From: Sphingobium sp. SYK-6
Lineage (GTDB): Bacteria > Pseudomonadota > Alphaproteobacteria > Sphingomonadales > Sphingomonadaceae
Direction: 5' to 3'
Length of the DNA stretch: 64,000 nucleotides
NCBI RefSeq assembly: GCF_000283515.1
Contig: NC_015976.1
Coordinates: 1,674,001 to 1,738,000, forward strand
Shown here piece by piece: positions 1 to 10,491 of the stretch (position 1 is its first letter; the number at the start of each line of letters is the position of its first letter). Under the pieces are notes generated by a model. The model was not told where the DNA came from and did not search any database. It worked only from the letters and a program-made list of their open reading frames with translations. The translations under genes and the position numbers were made by a program.

Positions 1-795
1 CGCGACACCGGTCTGCCGAAACCCTCGATCGTGCGGCTTTTGCGTACGCTGGAAGCAAAGGGTCTCGCCATGCAATCGTCGAGCTATGGCGCATATCAGC
101 TGCTCAGCGGCGTGAAGTCACTGGCCAGCGGTTTTCATCATGAGCCCGAGATCATTGAGGTCGCCGAGGATATCATGATCGACTTCACCCAGCGTGAGGG
201 ATGGCCCCTCTCCATGGCGCTGTTCGATCTCAACGCCATGACGGTGCGCGCGTGCACGATCCGGTTCACTGCTCTCTCACTGGAGCAATCGTCGCTCAAT
301 CGCAGGCTGAGCCTCGTCACCCGGGCATTGGGCCGAGCCTATTTCGCCCATAGCCTGCCGAGCGAGCGAGCCATCCTCCTCTCGATCCTCAAGGACAGCA
401 AGGATCCCGAGGATGCCGGCGCGCAGAACGAGGAAGCCATCGAGCGCATGGTCGAGGATGTGCTCCAGCGCGGCTATGCGACGCGCGATCCGCTGATCGA
501 TGGCCGGTCATCGACCATCGCTGTGCCCATCCGTCAGCATTCCCGCGTCGTTGCGACGCTGGGCTTCACATGGATCACGGTCGCCATGTCGCTTCAGAAG
601 GCGGTGGACAAATATCTGCCGCGGCTGGTCGACACGGCGGAAAGCATCTCCCGCATGATCGAGAGCGGCAATCCGGCGTCGCGCGAGCAGCCCCGGGCGC
701 AGGGCAGGGCAATTGGTCCGGCGGCGGTGCTGCCGTGCATGTCCCTCAACGAGCTGCCCGTCATGGCGGGAGAAATGGCCGGCGGGCGCTCCTGA
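1..795 (+). CDS. IclR-family transcriptional regulator, 5' end outside the window
   Basis: The open frame runs in from the left edge, so the start codon and the first helices are missing. The first visible residues (RDTGLPKPSIVRLLRTLEAK) are the recognition helix and wing of an IclR-type winged helix-turn-helix. The rest, with the run GRSSTIAVPIR near visible residue 165, is the IclR effector-binding domain, which senses small aromatic or organic acids in known members. IclR proteins usually control adjacent catabolic genes, so the downstream DUF1330, hydroxy-acid dehydrogenase and amidohydrolase genes are plausible targets; that is inference. The C-terminal 40 residues are a low-complexity tail beyond the usual domain. 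The effector cannot be told from the sequence. Confidence 0.85.
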   Translation, partial: RDTGLPKPSIVRLLRTLEAKGLAMQSSSYGAYQLLSGVKSLASGFHHEPEIIEVAEDIMIDFTQREGWPLSMALFDLNAMTVRACTIRFTALSLEQSSLNRRLSLVTRALGRAYFAHSLPSERAILLSILKDSKDPEDAGAQNEEAIERMVEDVLQRGYATRDPLIDGRSSTIAVPIRQHSRVVATLGFTWITVAMSLQKAVDKYLPRLVDTAESISRMIESGNPASREQPRAQGRAIGPAAVLPCMSLNELPVMAGEMAGGRS

Positions 796-857
796 AATGG
801 GGCAGCCGCAAGGGCGGTATCAGTGAAGTCAAAGACAGAAAGACAGGGAGCGGGACC

Positions 858-1295
858 ATGAAAGGCAAGGTTTTTCCGGGCGCAGTGCTGGCGCTGGCGG
901 CGATCGGCTGCATTGCCGCGGTTGGGACGCGGAGCATTGCACCAGCGAAGGCCGGCAATACCGCGCCTGCTGCCTCGCCCACAGCGAAGGCCTATGTCAT
1001 CGCGGAAGTCAACGTGAAGGATCTCAAGGGATATCGCGACTATGTGGCCGCGGCATTTCCGGTCATCCAGAAATATGGCGGCAAGTTCCTGGTGCGAGGC
1101 GGCACGACCATCGCCGTCGAGGGAGCGCCGCCCGCGGGCCGTATCATGGTGATCGAGTTCGAGAGCCTGGAGCAGGCGAAGAAGTTCGAATATTCGAAAG
1201 ACTATACCGACATCGCGCCTTTGCGGCATCGCACATCCGAAAGCCGGCTGCTGATCGTGGAAGGCACGACGGACGCTGCGCGCGACCAGCCCTAA
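858..1295 (+). CDS. Secreted DUF1330 domain protein
   Basis: 145 aa. An N-terminal signal peptide or anchor (MKGKVFPGAVLALAAIGCIAA, about residues 1-30) precedes a DUF1330 domain of the dimeric ferredoxin-like barrel type. Typical features are AYVIAEVNVKDLKGYRDY, GGKFLVRGG and a late RIMVIEFES strand. The ATG at 858 follows a purine-rich stretch (agacagggagcggg) and starts exactly at the signal peptide, so it is preferred to the much longer open frame from 570, which overlaps the IclR gene. It lies 62 bp after that regulator on the same strand. The biochemical role of DUF1330 proteins is not established; export to the periplasm is inferred from the leader. Confidence 0.75.
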   Translation: MKGKVFPGAVLALAAIGCIAAVGTRSIAPAKAGNTAPAASPTAKAYVIAEVNVKDLKGYRDYVAAAFPVIQKYGGKFLVRGGTTIAVEGAPPAGRIMVIEFESLEQAKKFEYSKDYTDIAPLRHRTSESRLLIVEGTTDAARDQP

Positions 1296-1415
1296 CACTC
1301 GCGCCAGGGGGTGCCCCCATTCCCGTCCCGCACGGATGGAATGATCTGGCGCATAACCGGTCGGCAACCAGTCGGCTTCACAGGATCGAAAATGCCCGGC
1401 AGGAGAGCGCCGTAG

Positions 1416-2562
1416 ATGATTGCCGCTTCCGTTTCCGATTATCGTGAGCTGGCCAGGCGAAGGCTGCCCCGGTTCCTCTTCGACTATATCGATGGCGGCT
1501 CCTACGCGGAAATCACGTTGCGCCGGAATGTGGACGCGCTGCAGCAGATCGAACTGAGGCAACGTGTGCTGCGCGCGGTCAGCACGGTCGATCTTCGCGC
1601 GACGTTGTTCGGCCAGCCCTACGCGATGCCGGTTGGCCTCGCGCCCATCGGTCTTGCGGGGCTGACGGCGCGGCGTGGCGAGCGCCAGGCCGTGCGCGCG
1701 GCCGAACAGGTCGATATTCCCTTCACGCTTTCCACCGTCGGGGCCTGCACGCTGGAGGAAGTCGCCCAAGCCGCCAGCCGGCCTTTCTGGTTCCAGCTCT
1801 ACATGATCCGCGACCGCGCCTTCATGCGGGATCTGCTCGCCCGGGCCCGCAGCCTTGGCTGCTCGGCGCTCATGTTCACCGTGGATATGCCGCTGCCCGG
1901 GAGTCGCTATCGCGATTATCACTCAGGCCTCGCCGGCGCACCGGGACTGCGCGGCGACATGCGCCGCCTGATGCAGGGCCTGCTGCGACCGGGCTGGGCA
2001 TTCGATGTCGGCATCATGGGGCGCCCCCACACGCTCGGCAATGTCGCGCCCGTGCTGAAGGGCAGAAGCGGCATCGAGGATTTTTTGGGCTGGATGAAGA
2101 ACAACTTCGATCCCTCTTGCAGCTGGAAAGACCTGGATTTCATCCGTTCTGAATGGGATGGGCCGTTGATCATCAAGGGGCTGCTGGATGTGGAGGATGC
2201 GCGCGAGGCAGCCGCTATGGGCGCGGATGGCCTCGTCGTTTCCAACCATGGCGGGCGCCAGCTCGATGGTCGCGGCGACGGCCAGCGCCTTGCCGGGCAT
2301 CGTGGACGAAGTTGGCGATCGCCTGACGGTACTGGTCGATGGCGGCGTCCGCTCGGGGCTCGATGTCGTCCGCATGCTCGCCTTGGGAGCCCGGGGCGTT
2401 CTGCTCGGCCGCGCCTGGGCTTATGCCCTCGCGGCGCGCGGTGAAGCCGGGGTCATCCATATGCTGGAACTCATCGAAGCGGAGATGCGGGTCGCCATGA
2501 CGCTGGGCGGCGTCGGGAAAATCGATGGATTGGACCGCTCATCCTTGTCCCGGATGGTCTGA
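1416..2562 (+). pseudogene. FMN-dependent alpha-hydroxy-acid dehydrogenase (LldD-like), frameshifted
   Basis: The frame opened at 1416 encodes the N-terminal two thirds of an L-lactate/mandelate dehydrogenase type TIM barrel: an N-terminal [10 protein letters not shown], then [36 protein letters not shown] and the catalytic [12 protein letters not shown]. Directly after LDG (about 2268-2272) the homology moves to the +1 frame, which carries [32 protein letters not shown] and [10 protein letters not shown] to the stop at 2562. Restoring two bases gives 382 residues, the family's usual length and spacing; a one-base insertion is the other option. As read, translation in frame 1 continues into unrelated sequence to 2444, so the FMN-binding C-terminus is lost. 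It is either a pseudogene or an assembly error. Confidence 0.8.
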
Positions 2563-2636
2563 ATTGTCCCGCATGGTCTGATCGCATGGCGGGGCCGATC
2601 GGCGATGACCGGGCGCCTCGCGCGCGCGTCGTGATT

Positions 2637-3563
2637 TCAGCGCCGGCCGCCACCATAGACGTGGTTGGCGTTGCCATGCAGGAACTTCTGCGTCTCCACC
2701 GACGTGAGGGACGCGGCGGCTGATTGGGCCATCGCGACCTTCTCCGGATATGTCCAGAGCCTGCTCTGCCCGACGTCGGAGCCCCACATGAGGCGGTCCG
2801 GGCCAAATCTGTCGACCATCTGGCGCACGAAATCCGCGGATTTCACGCCCGCCTTGAGGAAGCGCTCCATGTTGATCTCGGTGATCTTGAAATAGACGTT
2901 GGGGTCGTCCTCGAAGATGTGAATGCTCGACTCGATTCCCCAGTCCGGCGGCGGCGGCATGACGATCGGCGTTCCAGCTTCCTCCGCGAGCGCGACCTCA
3001 TATTGCGAGGCGCCGAAATATGTACCCGCATGGTCCAGGATGATGGGCAGTTGCGGGTAGCGCCGGGCCATGAGCTTCACGAGCGGCAGCACATAGGACA
3101 GCTGGTTGTTGAAGATGATGAGGGCCATCGGCGTGCCGAACTCGGCGCAGACATCCCAGACCTCCATCGCGACCGGGGAACTCATCCAGGCGGTATCCAG
3201 CAGCCATGGCCGTGACTGGGCCATCCGAAAGCCGAAGGCCTGGCCTTCCTTCACCAGCCTCCGATAGGTTTCCGGTGTTCCGGGATCCTGCGTGTCGAGG
3301 ATGACGACCGGCCGGAAGCGATCGGGATATCGGATTGCCGAATCGAGGATATAGCTGTTGTCGTATCCATAGATGTGGCCGCGTTGCACCAGGCAGGCGA
3401 AGTCCACGCCATTGTCGTCCATCATGGCGATCAATTGTTCTGCAGTCACCGTGAACGGGGATCGCTCGGGCGTCGGCAGGCCCGGGCCGAAAGGGCGGGG
3501 CGGGTAGGTCTCCCAGTCATCGGAGACGAGATGGGCATGCGTGTCGATCAGTCTGAATGGCAT
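2637..3563 (-). CDS. Amidohydrolase-2 family metal-dependent hydrolase
   Basis: 308 aa. The N-terminal DTHAHL motif gives the first two metal-ligand histidines of a TIM-barrel amidohydrolase (PF04909 type). IILDHAG near residue 180 supplies a further His, and RLMWGSDVGQSRL near residue 265 holds the late catalytic Asp. The family includes 2-pyrone-4,6-dicarboxylate hydrolase, sulfomuconolactone hydrolase and ACMSD-like decarboxylases, usually in aromatic degradation; the substrate here is not determinable. It converges on the frameshifted hydroxy-acid dehydrogenase, whose stop lies 74 bp away. The start at 3563 has a GGA-containing leader (aaggacgag). A cytosolic location is expected, as there is no signal peptide. 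Confidence 0.82.
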   Translation of the reverse strand: MPFRLIDTHAHLVSDDWETYPPRPFGPGLPTPERSPFTVTAEQLIAMMDDNGVDFACLVQRGHIYGYDNSYILDSAIRYPDRFRPVVILDTQDPGTPETYRRLVKEGQAFGFRMAQSRPWLLDTAWMSSPVAMEVWDVCAEFGTPMALIIFNNQLSYVLPLVKLMARRYPQLPIILDHAGTYFGASQYEVALAEEAGTPIVMPPPPDWGIESSIHIFEDDPNVYFKITEINMERFLKAGVKSADFVRQMVDRFGPDRLMWGSDVGQSRLWTYPEKVAMAQSAAASLTSVETQKFLHGNANHVYGGGRR

Positions 3564-3925
3564 GCATCTCGTCCTTGCCAGCGCGTTCGAGCCACAGTGC
3601 GCGATCGCGGCGCGGCCACCGTTTCGAGCTAAAAACCTATGGCCGGGAATGCCTTGCGCTTGACTGTAGGGGCTGAACGACTTGTTCTATATGCACCTGC
3701 TCCTTTGTGGTTCAGGTCGCTTTCGCCCGTGCGAATCCGAGACCCAGGAGGAGGCCGCGTGCATCGACGATGCCGTTTGAAGCGTGGCTGCCAAACAGGG
3801 TGCTGGCAGTCTCCTGTCGCTGACGGTCCCGGCGAGTAAGGAGGCCGACCGTCTGGCGTTATCCCAGGCGGCCCGGAACGCACTCGCCGCTTGTAGCTTG
3901 AGCTGCCATCCCTTAAGCGGCTCCC
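3564..3925. other. Intergenic region and alaS leader
   Basis: 362 bp between the divergent amidohydrolase and alaS genes. No convincing coding frame is present. A possible plus-strand promoter is TTGACT at 3660-3665 followed by TTCTAT at 3685-3690, with a long 19-bp spacer. This would give alaS a leader of about 230 nt. I looked for a tmRNA tag, an SRP RNA loop, RNase P and 6S signatures and did not see them. No strong Shine-Dalgarno precedes the alaS ATG. Confidence 0.35.
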
Positions 3926-6580
3926 ATGACGTCGACCAACGATATTCGCCGCTCCTTCCTCGATTATTTTGGCGCCAACGGGCATGAGATCGTGCCTTCG
4001 GCTCCGCTCGTCCCGAACAATGATCCGACGCTCATGTTCGTGAACGCGGGCATGGTGCCGTTCAAGAACGTGTTCACCGGCCTCGAGACCCGGCCCTATC
4101 GTACCGCGACTTCCTCGCAGAAGTGCGTTCGCGCCGGCGGCAAGCATAATGATCTCGACAATGTGGGCTATACCGCGCGCCATCACACCTTCTTCGAGAT
4201 GCTCGGCAATTTCTCGTTCGGAGACTATTTCAAGGAACAGGCGATCCATCATGCCTGGAACCTGATTACCCGTGAGTGGGGCATCGATCCGGAGCGGCTC
4301 ACCGTCACCGTCTACCACACGGATGACGAGGCCTATGACCACTGGAAGAAGATCGCCGGTCTGCCGGATGAGCGGATCATCCGGATCGCCACGTCCGACA
4401 ATTTCTGGTCGATGGGCGAGACGGGACCATGCGGGCCCTGTTCCGAGATATTTTTCGATCATGGCGACCACATCTACGGAGGCCCCCCGGGAAGCCCCGA
4501 GGAGGATGGCGATCGCTTCGTCGAAATCTGGAATCTCGTGTTCATGCAGTTCGACCAGCAGGCGGACGGCAACCGGATCGACCTGCCAAGGCCCAGCATC
4601 GATACCGGTATGGGCATCGAGCGCATCGCCGCAGTGCTTCAGGGCGTGCATGACAATTACGATACGGACACCTTCAAGGCGTTGATCAGCCAGTCGGTCG
4701 CGCTGACGAAAGTGGCGGCGGAAGGCGAAGCGCGCGCAAGCCATCGCGTGATCGCGGACCATCTGCGTTCCTCGGGCTTCCTCATTGCCGACGGCGTCCT
4801 GCCGGCCAATGAGGGGCGCGGCTATGTCCTGCGCCGCATCATGCGCCGCGCGATGCGTCATGCGCATCTGCTGGGGGCTGCTGATCCGCTCATGCACAGG
4901 CTGGTCGGCGGTCTGGTGGCGGAGATGGGCGCGGCCTATCCCGAACTGGTGCGGGCTCAGCCGCTCATCGAGGAAACGCTGTTGCGGGAGGAAACCCGTT
5001 TCCGCCAGACGCTCGACAAGGGGCTGCGTCTGCTTGACGAAGCCGTGATCGATCTGGCGCCCGGGGGCACGCTTGCAGGCGAAACGGCTTTCCGCCTCTA
5101 CGATACTTACGGCTTCCCTTATGATCTCACCGAGGACGCCCTGCGCGCGCGGGGCCTGGGCGTTGATCGCGCGGGCTTCGAGGTCGCGATGGCGGCGCAG
5201 AAGGCCGCGGCGCGGGCCGCCTGGAAAGGGTCGGGCCAGAAGGCATCCGAAGACGTCTGGTTCGATATCGCGGAATCCGAGGGATCGACCGAGTTCACCG
5301 GCTATATGGGCGAGAGCGGCGAAGGCCGCGTCGTGGCGCTGGTGAAGGATGGCGTGCGGGTCGATCGCGCAACGGCGGGCGATCATGTCTCGATCGTCAC
5401 CAATCAGACGCCCTTCTATGGCGAAAGCGGCGGGCAGGCCGGCGACACCGGCATGGTCCGGGGCGCCGACGGCCTGGTGGCCACCGTCACCGACACGTCG
5501 AAGCCGCTCGGGCGCATTCATGCCCATCATGCCGTCATCGAGGCGGGCACGCTGTCGGTGGGCGATATCGTTTCGCTGGCCGTCGACGGCCCGCGCCGCG
5601 CCCGGGTGCGCGCCAATCACAGCGCGACGCACCTGCTGCATGCCGCACTGCGCAAGGAGCTTGGCGCGCATGTCACGCAAAAGGGCAGCCTGGTGGCGGA
5701 AGATCGCCTGCGGTTCGACTTTTCCCATCCCGAGGCATTGACCCCGCAGCAGATCGCCGCCGTCGAAGCGGACGTCAATGCGCAGATCCGGGACAATGCG
5801 GAAGTCACGACCCGCCTCATGTCTCCGGAAGATGCCATCGCCGCCGGCGCGATGGCGCTCTTCGGCGAGAAATATGGCGACGAGGTGCGCGTCCTCTCGA
5901 TGGGACGCAGCGAGGAAGATATCTATTCGGTCGAGCTGTGCGGCGGCACCCATGTCCGGGCGCTGGGCGACATCGGTCTTTTCAAGATCATTGGCGAGAG
6001 CGCGGTGGCCAGCGGGGTCCGCCGCATCGAGGCATTGACGGGCGAGGCGGCGCGCCTCTGGCTGAGCCAGCGGGAGGAGCAGTTGCGCGCGGTCGCGGCG
6101 AGCTTGCGGACGACGCCGGAGGAAGCACCGGCCCGTGTCGCCATTCTCGTGGAGCAGGGTCGGCGGCTGGAGCGTGAACTTGCCGAGGCCAAGAAGGCAC
6201 TGGCGATCGCCGGTGCGTCCGGAGGCAGTGGCGCAGTCGCCGCGCCGGAAATCGTGAATGGCTACAAGGTCATTGCCCAGCATCTTCAGGACCTCGACCC
6301 CAAGGCGCTGCGCGGCCTCGTCGATGAAGCGAAGGCCCGGCTCGCCAGCGGTATCGCCACCATCGTTGCTACCAATGACGGCCGGGCCGCCATCGCGGTG
6401 GGCGTGACCGACGATCTCGTCGGGACCTTCAGCGCCGTCGATCTGGTGCGCGCGGGCGTTGCCGCGCTGGGCGGGCAGGGCGGCGGCGGCCGGCCGGACA
6501 TGGCGCAGGGCGGCGGGCCTGACGCGTCCGCGGCGGACGCGGCTCTGGATGCCGTGCGGGCCGCTATCGCGGCTGCCTGA
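3926..6580 (+). CDS. alaS: Alanyl-tRNA synthetase
   Basis: 884 aa, full length for a bacterial AlaRS. The class II catalytic core lies at residues 1-250, with motif 2 around [20 protein letters not shown] and motif 3 around [13 protein letters not shown]. The editing domain has the zinc-binding pair HSATHLLH near residue 564 and CGGTH near residue 671. The C-terminal oligomerisation domain ends in the Gly-rich [16 protein letters not shown], typical of the C-Ala domain. It charges tRNA-Ala in the cytosol and clears mischarged Ser and Gly. The start is [15 protein letters not shown], the conserved N-terminus of the family. It appears monocistronic. Confidence 0.98.
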   Translation: MTSTNDIRRSFLDYFGANGHEIVPSAPLVPNNDPTLMFVNAGMVPFKNVFTGLETRPYRTATSSQKCVRAGGKHNDLDNVGYTARHHTFFEMLGNFSFGDYFKEQAIHHAWNLITREWGIDPERLTVTVYHTDDEAYDHWKKIAGLPDERIIRIATSDNFWSMGETGPCGPCSEIFFDHGDHIYGGPPGSPEEDGDRFVEIWNLVFMQFDQQADGNRIDLPRPSIDTGMGIERIAAVLQGVHDNYDTDTFKALISQSVALTKVAAEGEARASHRVIADHLRSSGFLIADGVLPANEGRGYVLRRIMRRAMRHAHLLGAADPLMHRLVGGLVAEMGAAYPELVRAQPLIEETLLREETRFRQTLDKGLRLLDEAVIDLAPGGTLAGETAFRLYDTYGFPYDLTEDALRARGLGVDRAGFEVAMAAQKAAARAAWKGSGQKASEDVWFDIAESEGSTEFTGYMGESGEGRVVALVKDGVRVDRATAGDHVSIVTNQTPFYGESGGQAGDTGMVRGADGLVATVTDTSKPLGRIHAHHAVIEAGTLSVGDIVSLAVDGPRRARVRANHSATHLLHAALRKELGAHVTQKGSLVAEDRLRFDFSHPEALTPQQIAAVEADVNAQIRDNAEVTTRLMSPEDAIAAGAMALFGEKYGDEVRVLSMGRSEEDIYSVELCGGTHVRALGDIGLFKIIGESAVASGVRRIEALTGEAARLWLSQREEQLRAVAASLRTTPEEAPARVAILVEQGRRLERELAEAKKALAIAGASGGSGAVAAPEIVNGYKVIAQHLQDLDPKALRGLVDEAKARLASGIATIVATNDGRAAIAVGVTDDLVGTFSAVDLVRAGVAALGGQGGGGRPDMAQGGGPDASAADAALDAVRAAIAAA

Positions 6581-7169
6581 AAGAGAGCGCAGGCCGTCTC
6601 CGGATCTGCCAGCTCATCCTGCCATCGAAGAGTGGGGCCTTGGCGGTGAGGAGCGATCCACCCGCCGGGCGGGCCAGCAGCCTGTGCGGCCAAGATGTTT
6701 CCCGCTGCATCCTGGCCCTGCTGCATCGAGAAAGCAGCGCCGCCTGAAAACCGCGCTGCCGACGGGCCTGGCCGGTTCGTGAGCCCTGTCGCGATCTGGG
6801 AGTCCGTTCGGCAGGCTGATCGCCCTGACCGCGCATGTTGCATCGGACCAGAGTGCCGGTTCAATACTGCGCTGCACCTCTGGAAGTTTACAAAGATGAC
6901 GACCCGTCGGTGTCATCTTTCGCTTCCGTGAACTTTCGACAAGCCAGATGCCAGAGCCTGCTGCGGCAAGCCTGTAAGGCCCGACAGACGTGAAAGTTCT
7001 CCAATGAGAAAAGAAACGCGCGTTGCCTGTCACCTGTCTGTTGGAAGGGGTTCCACAGGCCTGCCATGACGGACGGTCTGTAGGACAGCGGAAACGAGGC
7101 TGATGGGGATGGATGGCGAGCGTTCATCCGCATAGTCTCGCCCGAGACGACTGGCTCGCGATGTGCCGG
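6581..7169. other. Long intergenic region with several inverted repeats
   Basis: 589 bp between the convergent alaS and antiporter genes with no supported coding frame. Three inverted repeats stand out: AAAGATGAC at 6892-6900 with GTCATCTTT at 6912-6920; GAACTTTC at 6930-6937 with GAAAGTTC at 6992-6999; and TGGAA/TTCCA at 7042-7055 inside a CCTG/CAGG arm (7033-7059). None is followed by a clear U-tract. A weak promoter-like pair (TTGCAT at 6839, CAATAC near 6863) precedes them. The region may hold terminators or a small RNA. Confidence 0.4.
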
Positions 7170-8963
7170 TTAGGCCGGCTCGCCGGTCTCTCCGCTTTCG
7201 CTCAGGCGATAGCGGCTCAGGCGCGGTGCTTGCTCCAGCTGAGCGGCGGCCTTGATGGCTTTCTGCAGGTCGTCTCGTTTCTGGTGAACCGATGCGATGA
7301 CTGGCCCCACCGCGATGCCAAGATCGACGAGCGCTGTCTCGGCGAGATGGAGCGAGCTTTCCAGCGCTTCCGGCACAGCATCGCTGGCGCCGGCGCGGTA
7401 CAGCTCGGCGGCGTGATCGGTATCGCGGGCCCGCACGATGATCGGCAGGTCGGGCGCCCAGCTGCGGACACGGCGCGTCACCCGGACCGCCAGCACCGGA
7501 TCATCCATGGTGATGATGAGCGCGCGCGCATGCCCGATGCGCAGCCGGTCCAGCGTGTCGGGGCGCGCGACATCACCAAAGCGCACGACATAGCCGTCCC
7601 GCCGCGCCTGCCCCACGATGTCGATATTGCTCTCGACCGCGACATAAGGCTGATCATGTGTGCGCAGCAGGTCCGCCACCATGCGCCCGACGCGGCCGAA
7701 GCCCAGAATGATGGCGCCGCCGCTTTCCGGCCCCGGCTCCTCGCTCGCGCGATCGCTGGCGCGCGCTTCGATGCGGCGGGCCGTGTCGTGGCCGATCCGG
7801 GCCAGGATCGGCGTGATCGTCAGTCCGATGGCCGTTACCATTTGCCAGAACGCGGCCGTATCCGCGCTGATGAGGCCCGCGATGACAGCTGTGCTGAGAA
7901 CGATCAGCGTTGTCTCGGAAGGGCTGGCCATCAGCGTTGCCGTTTCGAACGCCATCCCCCGTCGCGCCCCGGCCAGCCTGAGGAGCAGGCCGGTGACGAT
8001 CGTCTTGGTGACAAGCACCGCCACGACGGCGAGCAGGACCTTGTCCCAGCTCCGCATCAGGGCCAGCGGATCGATTCCCATGCCGACCGTGATGAGGAAG
8101 ACGCCGAGCGCCAGGCCCTTGAAGGGCTCGGTGATGCTTTCAACCTCGCCATGATAGTCGGTTTCCGCGATCAGCAGGCCAGCCACCAGCGCACCCACGA
8201 TGGGAGACAGGCCCACTACGACAGTGATCAGGCTGGATACCATGACGACAAGCAGGCTTGCCGCGAGGAACACCTCCGAGCTTTTCGTCCGCGCCGCCTG
8301 GGCGAACAGGCGAGGGAGCAGCAAGCGCCCCGCGACAAACATGGCCACGACCGTGACAACACCCTGCACGAACACAGTGGCGAGGTTTGTCCAGCCATCG
8401 TCGCCCACATTGGGTGCCATGGCACCGAGCGCAAACACGATGGGCACCAGCGCGAGATCCTCGAACAGCAGCATCGAGAAGGCGGCCTTGCCCACGGGCG
8501 AGCGCGTGCCGCTGATCGGCAGCACAAGGGCCGTGGAGGAGAGGGCGAGGGCAAGGCCAAGCCCGATCGCGGAATACCAGGAGCTGTCGAACAGCAGGAA
8601 ACCGGCGGCGATGACCAGCGCGCTGCCCAGCAGCTCGGCCGCGCCCAGCCCGAAGACCAGCGCGCGCATCGACCACAGGCGCTTGAACGATAGTTCGAGG
8701 CCGATCGAGAAGAGGAGGAGGACGATGCCGAACTCGGCGAAGGAGGATATTGCCGACGAGCTGCCGATCGTCACATGGGAGAGCGCAGGATAGCGGCCGA
8801 TCAGCTGGCCAAGCCCGTACGGCCCCACCAGCATGCCCACCAGAATGAAGCCGATGACGGGGCTGATGCGGTAGCGCGCGAAAGCTGGAATGACGAGGCC
8901 CGCGGCACCAAGGATCACCAGCGCATCGCTGTATCCCTGACTGCCGAACGGGCCGTGGATCAT
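7170..8963 (-). CDS. CPA2-family cation:proton antiporter with TrkA-N domain (KefB/KefC-like)
   Basis: 597 aa. The N-terminal 380 residues form a Na+/H+-exchanger type membrane domain with about 12 hydrophobic segments, including ISPVIGFILVGMLVGPYGLG, the discontinuous-helix region ALSSTALVLP and the acidic LLFEDLALVP. From about residue 405 a Rossmann TrkA-N domain begins (AIILGFGRVGRMVADLL, with the nucleotide-binding GxGxxG). This is the KefB/KefC architecture of glutathione-gated K+ efflux. Whether glutathione gating applies is unknown, and no KefF/KefG-like partner is adjacent. It is oriented the same way as icd, 106 bp downstream of it. The start at 8963 (MIHGPFGSQGY) places the first membrane helix close to the N-terminus, as expected. 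Confidence 0.9.
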   Translation of the reverse strand: MIHGPFGSQGYSDALVILGAAGLVIPAFARYRISPVIGFILVGMLVGPYGLGQLIGRYPALSHVTIGSSSAISSFAEFGIVLLLFSIGLELSFKRLWSMRALVFGLGAAELLGSALVIAAGFLLFDSSWYSAIGLGLALALSSTALVLPISGTRSPVGKAAFSMLLFEDLALVPIVFALGAMAPNVGDDGWTNLATVFVQGVVTVVAMFVAGRLLLPRLFAQAARTKSSEVFLAASLLVVMVSSLITVVVGLSPIVGALVAGLLIAETDYHGEVESITEPFKGLALGVFLITVGMGIDPLALMRSWDKVLLAVVAVLVTKTIVTGLLLRLAGARRGMAFETATLMASPSETTLIVLSTAVIAGLISADTAAFWQMVTAIGLTITPILARIGHDTARRIEARASDRASEEPGPESGGAIILGFGRVGRMVADLLRTHDQPYVAVESNIDIVGQARRDGYVVRFGDVARPDTLDRLRIGHARALIITMDDPVLAVRVTRRVRSWAPDLPIIVRARDTDHAAELYRAGASDAVPEALESSLHLAETALVDLGIAVGPVIASVHQKRDDLQKAIKAAAQLEQAPRLSRYRLSESGETGEPA

Positions 8964-9069
8964 GGGCGGTTCACGACCGCCGTCGCGGACCCCATGGGAG
9001 CGAATGCGCGACGCGATTCGTCCTCATGGAGTGCGCCGGGAGAGGGGATGCTGCTCGGCATCGCTCCCC

Positions 9070-10290
9070 TTATTGCCAGTTGCTCATCTCGGCCTCGAGA
9101 TTCGCTCGAATGGCCTCGAAGAACTGCTCGGTCGTCATCCAAGCCTGATTGGGCCCGATGAGGATCGCGAGGTCCTTGGTCATCTGGCCATTCTCGACCG
9201 TCTTGATGCAGACTTTCTCCAGTGTTTCGGCGAAGCGGATGACCTCCGGCGTCTCGTCGAACTTGCCGCGGAACTTGAGGCCGCCCGTCCAGGCGAAGAT
9301 GGAGGCGATCGGGTTGGTCGAGGTCGCCTTGCCCTGCTGGTGCTGGCGATAATGGCGGGTGACCGTGCCATGCGCGGCCTCGGCTTCCACGGTCTTGCCA
9401 TCGGGTGTCATCAGGACCGAGGTCATGAGACCGAGCGAGCCGAAGCCCTGTGCCACGGTGTCGGATTGCACGTCACCGTCATAGTTCTTGCAGGCCCAGA
9501 CGAACTTGCCGCTCCACTTGAGCGCGCTGGCCACCATGTCGTCGATCAGCCGATGCTGATACTCGATGCCAGCTTCCTCGAACTTCGTCTTGAATTCGTT
9601 GTCAAAAATCTCCTGGAACAGATCCTTGAAGCGGCCGTCATAAGCCTTGATGATCGTGTTCTTGGTGGAGAGATACAGCGGCCACTTGCGATCGAGCGCA
9701 TAGTTCATCGAGGCCCGCGCGAAGTCGATGATCGACTGATCGAGATTGTACATCGACATGGCGACGCCCGAACCCGGGAAGTTGAAGACCTCGCGGTCGA
9801 TCACTTGCCCGTCGTCGCCCTCGAAGACGAGGCGCAGCTTGCCGGGGCCGGGGACGAGGAAATCGGTTGCGCGATACTGGTCGCCGAAAGCGTGGCGGCC
9901 GATGACGATCGGATCCGTCCAGCCGGGCACGAGCCGCGGCACGTTCTGGATGACGATCGGCTCGCGGAAAACCACGCCGCCCAGGATGTTGCGGATCGTG
10001 CCATTGGGTGACTTCCACATCTGCTTGAGGTGGAATTCCTCAACCCGCGCCTCGTCGGGCGTGATCGTTGCGCATTTGACGCCGACGCCATGCTTCTTGA
10101 TGGCCTCTGCTGCATCGATGGTGATCTGGTCGCCGGTGCGGTCGCGCTCCTCGACGCTGAGATCATAATAGTGAAGATCGATGTCCAGATAGGGTTTGAT
10201 GAGCCGCTCGCGAATCCATTCCCAGATGATTCGGGTCATCTCGTCGCCGTCGATTTCGACGACGGGGTTCTTCACCTTGATCTTGCTCAT
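9070..10290 (-). CDS. icd: NADP-dependent isocitrate dehydrogenase
   Basis: 406 aa, the length of the homodimeric eukaryote-like IDH (subfamily II) common in alphaproteobacteria. It starts [20 protein letters not shown]. The substrate loop is visible as [19 protein letters not shown] near residue 95. The metal-binding DDMV and the coenzyme region [10 protein letters not shown] near residue 310 give NADP specificity. It catalyses oxidative decarboxylation of isocitrate to 2-oxoglutarate in the TCA cycle. It has its own 200-bp upstream region shared with the divergent psd gene. Confidence 0.97.
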   Translation of the reverse strand: MSKIKVKNPVVEIDGDEMTRIIWEWIRERLIKPYLDIDLHYYDLSVEERDRTGDQITIDAAEAIKKHGVGVKCATITPDEARVEEFHLKQMWKSPNGTIRNILGGVVFREPIVIQNVPRLVPGWTDPIVIGRHAFGDQYRATDFLVPGPGKLRLVFEGDDGQVIDREVFNFPGSGVAMSMYNLDQSIIDFARASMNYALDRKWPLYLSTKNTIIKAYDGRFKDLFQEIFDNEFKTKFEEAGIEYQHRLIDDMVASALKWSGKFVWACKNYDGDVQSDTVAQGFGSLGLMTSVLMTPDGKTVEAEAAHGTVTRHYRQHQQGKATSTNPIASIFAWTGGLKFRGKFDETPEVIRFAETLEKVCIKTVENGQMTKDLAILIGPNQAWMTTEQFFEAIRANLEAEMSNWQ

Positions 10291-10491
10291 GCGCGCCTGG
10301 TCTTTCCCTGTTGGAAGCGGTGGTCGGCTGGAAATGGGCTGATGCCCTTTGCTCTGCCTCTAGGCAAAGCGGTGCGGAGGATCAACCACCCGAGAAGGAA
10401 AAGCGCGTCGCGACGGCCGTCCTGCCCCTCGCGCATCCCCGGCGGCGATCAGAGATTGTGCGCTGCCGCTGGCGTGCCTAGACTGGAAGGC

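Noticed and set aside
594-1922. 442-codon minus-strand frame spanning three plus-strand genes
   Set aside because: It overlaps IclR, DUF1330 and the dehydrogenase, all with clear homology; no domain is visible in it.
3639-3839. 66-codon plus-strand frame upstream of alaS
   Set aside because: No ribosome-binding site, no recognisable sequence, and it lies in the probable leader.
3660-3925. Possible structured RNA (tmRNA, 6S, SRP RNA or RNase P) before alaS
   Set aside because: The conserved loops and tag sequence of these RNAs were not found.
3629-6283. 884-codon open frame antisense to alaS
   Set aside because: Composition is rich in Arg/His/Asp typical of antisense frames, and alaS is clear on the plus strand.
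7113-8693. 526-codon plus-strand frame antisense to the antiporter
   Set aside because: The antiporter on the minus strand has intact membrane and TrkA-N motifs; the antisense frame has none.
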